The notes under the pieces: generated by a model
Databases searched by the model: none
Seen by the model: the letters and a program-made list of their open reading frames with translations, nothing else
What the model was told of the DNA's origin: nothing
From: an uncultured Balneolaceae bacterium
GTDB lineage: Bacteria; Bacteroidota; Rhodothermia; Balneolales; Balneolaceae
Length of the DNA: 32,463 nt
Assembly (NCBI GenBank): GCA_937982515.1
Contig: CALJMB010000203.1
Location: 1-32,463, forward strand
Reading direction: 5' to 3'
Shown here: positions 25,083 to 32,419 of the stretch, piece by piece
Numbering within the stretch: the first letter of the stretch is position 1
Layout: every line of letters starts with the position of its first letter
Translations under genes and position numbers: made by a program

Positions 25083-26159
25083 CTAATCTCCCAGGCATAC
25101 GCCTGTATCGCGGGCCGTCTGTATGACGTCCCCGTCGAGCGGAACCGGTTTCATTTTATTAGCAATGCTGCTTATGGGTATGCTGGTCAGTTTATTGTTC
25201 TTAAGTACGACAAGCTTGTTAAAGTCTCCTTTCTGCACACAACGCACGGCAGCCGCACCGAACCGGAGTGATATCAGCCGGTCGAATGTGGTTGGAGATC
25301 CGCCTCTCTGAAGGTGCCCTAATACTACCGACCGCGACTCTTTGCCTGTGCGTTTACTCAGTTCGGCCGCAACCTGATTGGCTATGCCTCCAAGCTGAAC
25401 CTCCTGCCCGACCGCCTTCCCTTTGGTAACTAACTCTCCCCCTTTTGTAGTGGCGCCTTCGGCAACCACAATCATAGTGTAATGTTTGCCATTTGCTTCC
25501 CGTTTATTAATCTTTTGGACAATTGAATCGTAATCGAAGGGGATTTCGGGAATTAAAATCACATCTGCCGTGGAGGCAAGCCCGGAGTACAGGGCAATCC
25601 ATCCGGCGTACCTGCCCATTACTTCCACTACCATCAGGCGGTCATGTGATTCGGCTGTTGTTGTAATACGGTCAATGGCTTCCGTTGCGATGCTCCTGGC
25701 TGTATCAAAACCGAGCGTCGTATCGCAACCCTGGATGTCATTATCTATTGTTTTAGGTATGCCCACAATGTTGAGCCCTTTTTTCACCAACTTATCGGCT
25801 ATGCTCATTGAGCCGTCCCCGCCAATAGCAATCAGTGCATCGATATGAAATTCCTTAAACTTGTCGACAAGCTGATCAGAAACATCTTTGGTCTTCCAGG
25901 TGCCATCCTCATCCTGATACGGCAAATCAAAGGGATTTCCTTTATTAGCCGTACCCAAGATCGTTCCGCCCAGCATTGTGATACCCCTCACCGAATGCTC
26001 GTCCAGTTTGATAAAAGGTTCATCGGTATAAATGGAACCGTATCCGTTTTCTATTCCAAATACTTCCCACCCCAATTTTAATGCAGCCAATGTTGCCGCA
26101 CGTATGGCGGCATTGAGGCCGGGGGCATCGCCCCCGCCCGTATTTATTGCTATTCTCAT
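25083..26159 (-). CDS. pfkA: 6-phosphofructokinase, group III (mixed-signature) type
   Basis: Phosphorylates fructose-6-phosphate, probably with ATP, in glycolysis. The protein opens with INTGGGDAPGLNAAIRA, a form seen in the mixed-substrate PFK group. GGDGSMSIADKL gives Gly116 at the position that decides ATP use. IPKTIDNDIQGCDTTLGFDTA gives Lys136 at the position where pyrophosphate enzymes have Lys and classic ATP enzymes Gly, with catalytic Asp139. MGRYAGWIAL and LGHLQRGGSPTTFDRL are also present. The 358-aa length is usual. ATP use is inferred from Gly116; the donor should be tested. Starts 5 bp after the stop of the YciO-like gene, so the two form one minus-strand unit. Confidence 0.93.
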   Translation of the reverse strand: MRIAINTGGGDAPGLNAAIRAATLAALKLGWEVFGIENGYGSIYTDEPFIKLDEHSVRGITMLGGTILGTANKGNPFDLPYQDEDGTWKTKDVSDQLVDKFKEFHIDALIAIGGDGSMSIADKLVKKGLNIVGIPKTIDNDIQGCDTTLGFDTARSIATEAIDRITTTAESHDRLMVVEVMGRYAGWIALYSGLASTADVILIPEIPFDYDSIVQKINKREANGKHYTMIVVAEGATTKGGELVTKGKAVGQEVQLGGIANQVAAELSKRTGKESRSVVLGHLQRGGSPTTFDRLISLRFGAAAVRCVQKGDFNKLVVLKNNKLTSIPISSIANKMKPVPLDGDVIQTARDTGVCLGD

Positions 26160-26164
26160 AATCG

Positions 26165-26833
26165 TTATGCTTCTGTAATGGGTTCACCTTGCATTCTGAA
26201 CACTTCTTCTGCCCTGTCAATGCCGAGGCCTCTTCTCAGAATTACAGCCTCTTCTCCGGTCATATCTATAATGGTCGTTTCCCGGGACGATAGTTCCTGC
26301 TGATTATCTATAATGATATCAACCAGTTTCTCGAACTCTCTTAAAAAAGGTTCCCGCTCAAACTCCGCAAGAGCATCTCCGTCCATTTGCGGCTTTTTGG
26401 CTGTTATGGAAACCATAGGATGCCCTATCTCTTTTATCAGTTCATCGCATATGGGATAATCCGGTACACGAATACCTACGGTTTTCTTTTTAGGATGAAC
26501 CAGCAACTTCGGAACCTCTTTTCTGGCGGGAAGAATTAATGTGTACGGCCCGGGGATGAGCCGCTTAATCAACTTAAAATTGCGGTCTGAAATGTACGCG
26601 AAGGTATCTATTCCGGAAAGTGAATCACACAAGAGCGTCAGGTGATCGTCCTTTCCCAGTGCTCTGATGGCCCGTATGCGCTCTATGCCTTCCTTATTGG
26701 TGTAATCACAGCCCAATGCATACTGGCTGTCTGTCGGGAATAAAAGTACCGCGCCTTGCCGTACCTTATCGGCTATGGTAAATATACGTTTCACATGTGG
26801 TGTTTCGGGATGCAACTTAATTCGTTCTGCCAT
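26165..26833 (-). CDS. YciO-like Sua5/YrdC-family protein
   Basis: A 222-aa member of the Sua5/YciO/YrdC family, whose best known member makes threonylcarbamoyl-AMP for tRNA t6A. Sequence features follow the YciO branch: FPTDSQYALGCDYTNKEGIERIRAIRALGKDD, LTLLCDSLSGIDTFAYISD, GPYTLILPARKEVPKLLVHPKKKTVGIRVPD, and TTIIDMTGEEAVILRRGLG. YciO proteins are not proven to replace TsaC, so the t6A role is uncertain. An earlier ATG at 26863 would add ten residues. The ATG at 26833 has AGGAG three bases upstream and aligns with the YciO N-terminus (AERIKLHPETP versus the E. coli opening), so it is preferred. It precedes pfkA by 5 bp. Confidence 0.88.
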   Translation of the reverse strand: MAERIKLHPETPHVKRIFTIADKVRQGAVLLFPTDSQYALGCDYTNKEGIERIRAIRALGKDDHLTLLCDSLSGIDTFAYISDRNFKLIKRLIPGPYTLILPARKEVPKLLVHPKKKTVGIRVPDYPICDELIKEIGHPMVSITAKKPQMDGDALAEFEREPFLREFEKLVDIIIDNQQELSSRETTIIDMTGEEAVILRRGLGIDRAEEVFRMQGEPITEA

Positions 26834-27168
26834 AAACTCCTCTGATTGTGATATTGTTAGCAAGTTAATACAATTAGGGACTAGTTACCTGAGCCTCTCC
26901 CGGCAGCTGCCGGGGACGTGAAATCAGAACTTACCACGCGTAAAGGATGAACCTCCTGATACCTGACTGCGCCGGTAAGTTAACGTTTCTATGTGCAGGA
27001 ATGATAGAGAATCAAATGTTGTGCTTGTAACTAAGAATCGGTAAGAAAAGTTCTGCATTGAAAAAACCGTTTGAATTCCTGGCATCCTTCATGCTTATTA
27101 ATAACATATTGTAACCTGATAATCAAACACATGTTGCAATCATTTATAATCATTAAATCGATATTATT
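26834..27168. other. Divergent intergenic region with a 16-bp palindrome
   Basis: About 335 bp between the divergent YciO-like and UPF0173 genes, so both promoters should lie here, but neither strand shows a clear TAnnTTTG with a well-spaced TTG. The one notable element is CCCGGCAGCTGCCGGG at 26899-26914, a perfect 16-bp palindrome about 65 bp upstream of the YciO-like start. It could be a regulator binding site; no known operator is matched. Confidence 0.55.
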
Positions 27169-27873
27169 ATGAACACATCCGCAGAAGCACGCTGGCTGGG
27201 GCACTCAGCATTTAAGCTGGTCAGCCCTGCCGGAATCCATATTTTGATAGACCCCTTTCTGAAAAATAATACCACAACCCCTGATGAATGGAAGGAACCG
27301 GATGAAGTAGACTACATTCTGCTTACCCACGGACATGAAGATCATGTGGGGGATACACTTGAAATTGCAGAGCGGACGGGATGCAACGTCGTCTCAAACG
27401 TTGAGTTGTCGGGCTTATTAAAAAAACACGGCCTTGCCGAAGACCAGGCCATTGAGTTCAACAAAGGCGGCACCATTAGTTTTGATGATGTTTCGGTTAC
27501 CCTGGTTTCTGCCAATCACAGTTCTTCGTTTAAGGGAGAATATGCAGGTGATCCGGGTGGGCTTATAGTTTCATTTGAAGATGATATTACCATTTATCAT
27601 CTGGGTGATACGAATATCTTTTACGATCTGGAGCTCTACGGAGATCTGTACGAACCAGATATCATTTTCGTCCCTATGGGGGACCATTACACCATGGGAC
27701 CCCGTGAGGCCGCCGTTGCCTGCGATCTTATTCAGGCAGACTATGCCGTGCCTATTCACTATGGAACCTTTCCGGTACTGACCGGCTCTCCCGATGATTT
27801 TAAGCGGTATACCGAAGAAGAGACAGACACCGAAGTATGGATTCCCAAAGCCGGGGTAAATTTTCTGGAGTAA
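27169..27873 (+). CDS. UPF0173-family metal-dependent hydrolase (metallo-beta-lactamase fold)
   Basis: A 234-aa soluble protein of the UPF0173 (YtkL-like) branch of the metallo-beta-lactamase fold. The N-terminus ARWLGHSAFKLVSPAGIHILIDPFL is typical. The metal site is THGHEDHVGD (His54, His56, Asp58, His59), with SANHSSSF near 122, YHLGDTN near 144, and a C-terminal metal ligand in AVPIHYGTFPVL. The bridging and terminal ligands look complete, so it should be active; the substrate is unknown. It has its own upstream gap. Its stop codon touches a long inverted repeat, beyond which the Res gene converges. Confidence 0.9.
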   Translation: MNTSAEARWLGHSAFKLVSPAGIHILIDPFLKNNTTTPDEWKEPDEVDYILLTHGHEDHVGDTLEIAERTGCNVVSNVELSGLLKKHGLAEDQAIEFNKGGTISFDDVSVTLVSANHSSSFKGEYAGDPGGLIVSFEDDITIYHLGDTNIFYDLELYGDLYEPDIIFVPMGDHYTMGPREAAVACDLIQADYAVPIHYGTFPVLTGSPDDFKRYTEEETDTEVWIPKAGVNFLE

Positions 27874-27951
27874 GAGTTTCTCGCGGAGTTGCGCAGAGTA
27901 AGGCACAGAGGTTCGCGGAAAACATACTCTGCGTGCCTCTGCGAGAAACTC
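27874..27951. repeat. Long imperfect inverted repeat, left boundary of the TAC-Res block
   Basis: GAGTTTCTCGC (27874-27884) is the exact reverse complement of GCGAGAAACTC (27941-27951). The arms continue imperfectly inward, 23 of 27 positions pairing (27874-27900 with 27925-27951). It lies between convergent genes, immediately after the UPF0173 stop, and could act as a terminator, but a related copy at 32420-32463 in the same orientation shows it is a dispersed repeat. The motif (GCAGAG, CGCGGAG) is of a type common between genes in this phylum. Confidence 0.85.
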
Positions 27952-27998
27952 GGTTATTTCCGGATTCCTAACACCCCGGATACTGCCCTGTCCCTGCC

Positions 27999-30890
27999 CT
28001 ACACATCAGTTGCACTTTTGCCCCAGTCGTAATTCACCCCTATGGTATTGAAATGAGCTTCACCAAATTGAATTTTAGACCATTCAAACGGGCGCAGCTG
28101 ATCCCTGGAAGTGGTACCCTTTGTTTCTCTAACCATATAGATCTTTTCCTTGCCACCATATTGATCATGTTTGACTATGGCCCAGTCCGGATTATAAGGG
28201 CCAATAGGAGTATCTATCTTGAACTGTTTAGGCAGCTTTACGAACAGTTTAATGTCTTTCCTCTTGTCCAGTTGCTGTGCAAACCTCTTTTCCACTTCAG
28301 AATCAAACTCAATGGCATCATATACTGAATGTTCCACTGGCTGAAGCCGGTTCAGGTAAGAGATAAGCTCTTCTTCCTCAAATCTCCTCATCTCGTAAAT
28401 CTGCCCTTCCACTTTCTCATATTTGATTCCAGCTACCATTAGCGTGCGCAGTGTTCGGTTGATGGCAGCAGATACTTCATCCATAAAGCACTGTGGATTG
28501 TTAACAAATTCAGCCAGACGATTCGACTCTTTAAGGATCTGAACAATAGTTCTGCGGGTCAGTTCGGTTTCTCTCTGAATGTAGGCGACAATGTCCGGCA
28601 GTTTATAATCTATTTGTACATCTTCTACACGTTTGCCGACCAATTGAGGATCAACCCCTTTTCGCGTGATGTTTTGAATGGTTTTATAAGTGTGGAGCTT
28701 TACCTGTTCAATTTCAGGCAGGGTTGATATCTCTTTCACGCATTGTTCGATCAGGTTTTCTGTATCGTAACCGACCCGGTACCTGGTTTTCTTATTGATC
28801 TTATCCCAGAGTATCTTAAAATCTTCATCCAGGTACACCTGCTTGTTAAGGTTGAGCTTCCTTCGCTTCTTCTTATTGTCAACTCTTCGCTTGAAATCAT
28901 ATTTCTTTATGGCATCTATTATTTCAGCTTCAATGGGCTGATACTCCTCATCAAGATTAAGTGAGAAGCCTTCCTTTTCAGGCTCGAATGAAGAAAGTAT
29001 AGCACCCTCTGAATTCAAATAACCCTGCTCTATTAAATGTGCCCATATCCTGTTAGAAACATCCGCCCCTAACTTATTTCCATTAAGAATCAGTTCTGAA
29101 AACTCGGTTTTGGGTACTACCCCGAACTTGATGCCGATCTCCTCATATTCGCTTTGAAGGGCTGCTGCGAAATCATCATAGCTTTCGTTGGCTACTATAG
29201 TCACACGATTGATGCGGTCGTCAAATACCCGTTCTCCTTCCTGGTTGACGGGAATTCTGAGTCCCCGACCTATTTCCTGGCGCTTCTTAATTTCAGAACC
29301 TGACTCGTTGAGCGTACAGATCTGAAATACGTTGGGGTTGTCCCATCCTTCACGCAGGGCCGAGTGGCTGAAGATGAAGCGCAGTGGTTCGTCTTCAGAT
29401 AGTAACCGCTCCTTGTCTTTCATGATGAGGTTATAGGCTTCCTCATCATCTTTAACGTCCCGTCCTTCCCATGAATCTTTGATACGATTCTGTTTGTCTA
29501 CAGCAAAATAACCATCATGAATCTTCGACAGAGGATAGGGAATTACCTCTTTGTAGCGGGGCAGTTGGGTCAGTTTTTCATATTCTTGCACAAACCATTT
29601 GGCAATTTTTCCCGCTTTCTCTCTGCCTTGTTCGTCGTATTCACGGTAATTAGCCACCTTGTCGATAAAGAACAGGGAGAGCACCTTGATGCCACGATCT
29701 TTCAGTTCAATTTCCTTTTCCAGATGCTCTTCTATCGTATTTCTGATTTGGGCCTGCATCACCTCATCGGTCAGCCCGCCCTGGGTGTCCCCTATGCCGA
29801 AGCGGTTGCCATTTGAAAACCGGATAAACTCTCGACCGGGCGTTACGTTGATTTCCGACACAATGTACCCATTTTGATAGGCTGCCCGTTCGTTAGACTT
29901 ATCATAGAGGTCATCACCATGGGTTACCGTTACTTTCGACTCTTTCGGCCCTGAATCGGTATCCTTATGAATCGTGAGGTAGGCTTTAAGGGTTTTACCT
30001 TGTAGTTTGATGTTCCTTACTTTGATGTATGCCGCGTGGTAACTGTCCTCGGCAACCACCGAAGCCACTTCGATTTTCTTTACCAGTCCCAGTTCAAACG
30101 CGCTGACCGGGTCCAGCTTATACAGAAGGTTATAGTAATTGCGGTGCGTGGCGGAATAACGGATGGCACATAGGGGATTCAGGTTCGATATGGCGTTCCG
30201 GGAGGTTTCCTGTTCCATGTTCTGTGGCTCATCCATGATCACTATCGGGTTGGTGGAGCTTACAAATTCGATGGGGGCGCGGCCGCTTAGCTGATCCATC
30301 TCCTTAAACATCACATTGGTATCCTTGTTGAAGGAGTCGATGTTGATAATCATGATTTCCATCTGGTTGCTGCCCGCAAACTGGCGAAGCTCACTGATAC
30401 GGGAAGAGTCGTAGATAAAATACCGATAGGCCTGATTGTTATAGATGGCGGCAAAATGCTCTTCTGTTATCTGTAGATTCTTATACACACCCTCGCGGAT
30501 GGCCACGCTCGGAACCACGATGATAAACTTTTTGAACCCGTACTTTTGATTCAGCTCAAATATGGTGCGCAGGTACACGTAGGTCTTACCGGTACCGGTT
30601 TCCATCTCTACGGTAAAGTTCATCCCGTTGATGTACTCTCCGCCCTGAAGCTCCGGCACGCGTTCTATTTGGTTGCGCTCCTGAACCGAACGCACATTCT
30701 CTAAAATCTGGGCTTCAGACAACGAAAGCTGATTGCCAATACCCAACTCATTCTGCTCGATGAAACCTACCTGATCGTTCAGGCTTACCTCAAATTCACC
30801 TTGTTCCAGAGGTTGGCCGTCAAATATGTCCGTGACGGATTGAATGGCGTCTAGCTGGTAATCCAGGTTTGGATCGAATTTAAGTTTCAT
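27999..30890 (-). CDS. Type III restriction endonuclease Res subunit (SF2 helicase plus nuclease)
   Basis: 963 aa, the full length of a Res subunit. The helicase/translocase module has a Q-tip-like YQLDAI (11-16), Walker A METGTGKT (96-103), Walker B DEPQ (220-223), motif III SATH (246-249), motif V SHSALREGWDNPN (508-520) and motif VI RQEIGRGLRIPV (537-548). The C-terminal PD-(D/E)XK nuclease shows NPDW (Asp902) and RETK (Glu922, Lys924), so both activities look intact. Res needs a Mod methyltransferase to recognise sites, and none lies next to it in the window; the three genes directly upstream form a TAC module 14 bp away. Mod could lie beyond the window's right end, or Res may work without it. 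Confidence 0.9.
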   Translation of the reverse strand: MKLKFDPNLDYQLDAIQSVTDIFDGQPLEQGEFEVSLNDQVGFIEQNELGIGNQLSLSEAQILENVRSVQERNQIERVPELQGGEYINGMNFTVEMETGTGKTYVYLRTIFELNQKYGFKKFIIVVPSVAIREGVYKNLQITEEHFAAIYNNQAYRYFIYDSSRISELRQFAGSNQMEIMIINIDSFNKDTNVMFKEMDQLSGRAPIEFVSSTNPIVIMDEPQNMEQETSRNAISNLNPLCAIRYSATHRNYYNLLYKLDPVSAFELGLVKKIEVASVVAEDSYHAAYIKVRNIKLQGKTLKAYLTIHKDTDSGPKESKVTVTHGDDLYDKSNERAAYQNGYIVSEINVTPGREFIRFSNGNRFGIGDTQGGLTDEVMQAQIRNTIEEHLEKEIELKDRGIKVLSLFFIDKVANYREYDEQGREKAGKIAKWFVQEYEKLTQLPRYKEVIPYPLSKIHDGYFAVDKQNRIKDSWEGRDVKDDEEAYNLIMKDKERLLSEDEPLRFIFSHSALREGWDNPNVFQICTLNESGSEIKKRQEIGRGLRIPVNQEGERVFDDRINRVTIVANESYDDFAAALQSEYEEIGIKFGVVPKTEFSELILNGNKLGADVSNRIWAHLIEQGYLNSEGAILSSFEPEKEGFSLNLDEEYQPIEAEIIDAIKKYDFKRRVDNKKKRRKLNLNKQVYLDEDFKILWDKINKKTRYRVGYDTENLIEQCVKEISTLPEIEQVKLHTYKTIQNITRKGVDPQLVGKRVEDVQIDYKLPDIVAYIQRETELTRRTIVQILKESNRLAEFVNNPQCFMDEVSAAINRTLRTLMVAGIKYEKVEGQIYEMRRFEEEELISYLNRLQPVEHSVYDAIEFDSEVEKRFAQQLDKRKDIKLFVKLPKQFKIDTPIGPYNPDWAIVKHDQYGGKEKIYMVRETKGTTSRDQLRPFEWSKIQFGEAHFNTIGVNYDWGKSATDV

Positions 30891-30904
30891 GTAATAGCCA
30901 CATT

Positions 30905-31339
30905 TTATTCGTCTGCTTCAGCTTGCCTTTTCATATCTTCTATCACCCGGGTTGGACTAATAAGTGGTAAAGGCACCTCTCCAACAATGGTTCCCTGTGC
31001 CTTAGCCGCTAGTGCACCTCTTGTATTGGAATAAGCAATGCTCAGGAACGTGACAACAAGATGATCGGGCAGACTAAACATGTTTTCCTGATCCACTCCT
31101 TTTACTTTATAGGTAGTATAGGTTTCAATAGCTGCCAGTTCTTCTGTGCTTTGTCTCCCTGGCATTACTTTAATTCGGAAACCAACCCTGAATAACTTTT
31201 TTTCAGCATCTACATCAAACTGATGCTGAATCTGAAAATCCAACCGGTCTTTCCGCACAGTACTTTCAGGTGTTGTGCTTGAAAAGTTCCCAATCTCGAA
31301 TGTATTCAGTGAAAACTGAATTTCTTTTTTTTTAGCCAT
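30905..31339 (-). CDS. SecB-like chaperone of a toxin-antitoxin-chaperone (TAC) module
   Basis: A 144-aa protein with the SecB-like fold signature: a beta-rich front half (FQIQHQFDVDAEKKLFRVGFRIKVM), then LPDHLVVTFLSIAYSNTRGALAAKAQGTI and PLPLISPTRVIEDM, which parallels the SecB helix segment with YPFAREII and the PPV loop. Canonical SecB binds unfolded secretory proteins; TAC chaperones instead protect an aggregation-prone antitoxin. Being here directly downstream of an XRE antitoxin (overlap 8 bp) strongly supports the TAC assignment. The start ATG at 31339 lies inside the antitoxin end. Assignment is by fold pattern and context; the match to any one TAC chaperone is not shown. Confidence 0.82.
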   Translation of the reverse strand: MAKKKEIQFSLNTFEIGNFSSTTPESTVRKDRLDFQIQHQFDVDAEKKLFRVGFRIKVMPGRQSTEELAAIETYTTYKVKGVDQENMFSLPDHLVVTFLSIAYSNTRGALAAKAQGTIVGEVPLPLISPTRVIEDMKRQAEADE

Positions 31340-31814
31340 GGGTCCCGGTCGGTTTTAAATGATACTCGCTGGCACTGCTATATTGCTTCCTATTAACTCG
31401 GATTGGTTGCTGCCAATCACTGGCCAGAGTTACCAATTCATGACATTCAAAAACCTCTGTTTGGTATGAACCGGATGATACAAAAGTAACTTTACCGGGA
31501 TGCAGCCATCCCTTTTCTTTCAGATCTTCCTCATAAAAGTCAGGGCTGACGATAATATCTTTGCCCAGTGCTTCTTCGATGTTGGTGATGGTTCTCAGCG
31601 TAGGGTTGGCTTCTCCCGCCATTATTTTAGAAAGTTGACTGGGACGCAACCCGGCCTCATCAGCCAGTTTTTTTTGAGTCCAGTTTTTTTCTTTCAGGTA
31701 GTTGTCGATTTGTGCGGCAATGTCCATCTGCTTTTGGATGAACTTTTCGTCTTCACCTTTGCCGCTGATGAAATCATTCCAGACTTGAGCGGTATGTTTC
31801 TTATCGTAAGCCAT
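31332..31814 (-). CDS. HigA-like XRE antitoxin with C-terminal tail (probable chaperone-addiction region)
   Basis: 160 aa from the ATG at 31814, which has GGAG four bases upstream and overlaps the toxin gene's end by 14 bp. An earlier ATG at 31871 would add 19 residues inside the toxin gene and is not favoured. A helical N-terminus (VWNDFISGKGEDEKFIQKQMD) leads to an XRE helix-turn-helix (32-88: KNWTQKKLADEAGLRPSQLSKIMAGEANPTLRTI), as in HigA antitoxins. Residues 89-160 form a tail with aromatic and hydrophobic patches (FYEEDLKEKGWLHPG, VFECHELVTLASDWQQPIRV). TAC antitoxins carry such a chaperone-addiction (ChAD) extension. DNA binding suggests autoregulation of the operon. Confidence 0.85.
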   Translation of the reverse strand: MAYDKKHTAQVWNDFISGKGEDEKFIQKQMDIAAQIDNYLKEKNWTQKKLADEAGLRPSQLSKIMAGEANPTLRTITNIEEALGKDIIVSPDFYEEDLKEKGWLHPGKVTFVSSGSYQTEVFECHELVTLASDWQQPIRVNRKQYSSASEYHLKPTGTHG

Positions 31815-32331
31815 ATTTCTCCAGTTTTTCTTCGGTAAATTCCATAGTTCCGTGCAATGTTCCATTCTCATCTTCTGCGAGCATATCTGCCCTCATTACA
31901 TAATCTACTACGTTATCTACCCATCGCATATCCCGTTCTTTTTCGTTGAGGTGGGGATCCTGTTGTGTTTTTGCGACTTGTTTTACTCCACCATTGCCAA
32001 ATATGACACACCGTTCACTCAGACGTATGCAATACCAGCGAAGGCGGTTCTGTTCTAAGTATCCTGCTTTTTTCTTTGCACCTGCATGAAAGGCTTTAAC
32101 AAGACTGTCATCTGTTCCCTCGTCTTTGAAAAAGGAATATCGCGCACCATGTCGGTCTTTTATATTCTGGAATCTCGTTCGCAGCCGTTTAAAATCCGGG
32201 CTGTTATTGTTTCTTTCATTCATGAGAAACTTTTCTGCTTCCGTCATATCAGCACCATGTTTTAATATTGTGTAAAACTGGCACCGCCTGTTTTGGTTAC
32301 CCAAACGTATGATACGGAACGAGAATTTCAT
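31801..32331 (-). CDS. RelE/HigB-like toxin candidate of the TAC module
   Basis: 176 aa, first gene of the module. The core pattern KRLRTRFQNIKDRHGARYSFFKDEG, then LRWYCIRLSERCVIFGNGGVKQVAKTQQDP, resembles the RelE/HigB fold, where a short strand pair and a conserved Gly/Lys segment form the mRNA-cleaving site. A C-terminal part of about 40 residues (VDYVMRADMLAEDENGTLHGTMEFTEE) extends beyond a minimal RelE toxin. It is upstream of the antitoxin, as in HigBA. Activity is inferred from order and fold only. Starts are uncertain: ATG 32331 gives MKFSFRIIRLGNQNRRC, and the Met at residue 29 (MTEAEKF) is an alternative. Confidence 0.7.
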   Translation of the reverse strand: MKFSFRIIRLGNQNRRCQFYTILKHGADMTEAEKFLMNERNNNSPDFKRLRTRFQNIKDRHGARYSFFKDEGTDDSLVKAFHAGAKKKAGYLEQNRLRWYCIRLSERCVIFGNGGVKQVAKTQQDPHLNEKERDMRWVDNVVDYVMRADMLAEDENGTLHGTMEFTEEKLEKYGLR

Positions 32332-32419
32332 TTAAAATAGTATATTTGTCAAGTTTATGTCTGTAAAATTATTACACCGCCTGAAATCCTGTGTCTTTGC
32401 TTGTGTTTATCGCCGGGTT
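32332..32419. promoter_or_regulatory. AT-rich region upstream of the TAC-Res operon
   Basis: The short AT-rich gap before the toxin start, where the operon promoter and an operator for the XRE antitoxin are expected. On the minus strand TTGACA occurs at 32352-32347, but it is only 15 bp from the ATG, so it cannot be a normal -35 for that start. On the plus strand TATATTTG at 32341-32348 fits a -7 element but points away from the operon. I cannot place a convincing promoter. Confidence 0.25.

Noticed and set aside
24969..25271. 100-codon plus-strand open frame opposite pfkA
   Set aside because: It is the antisense shadow of the end of pfkA.
32341..32348. Promoter -7 element TATATTTG on the plus strand
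   Set aside because: It points away from the TAC-Res operon and no TTG lies at the right distance upstream.
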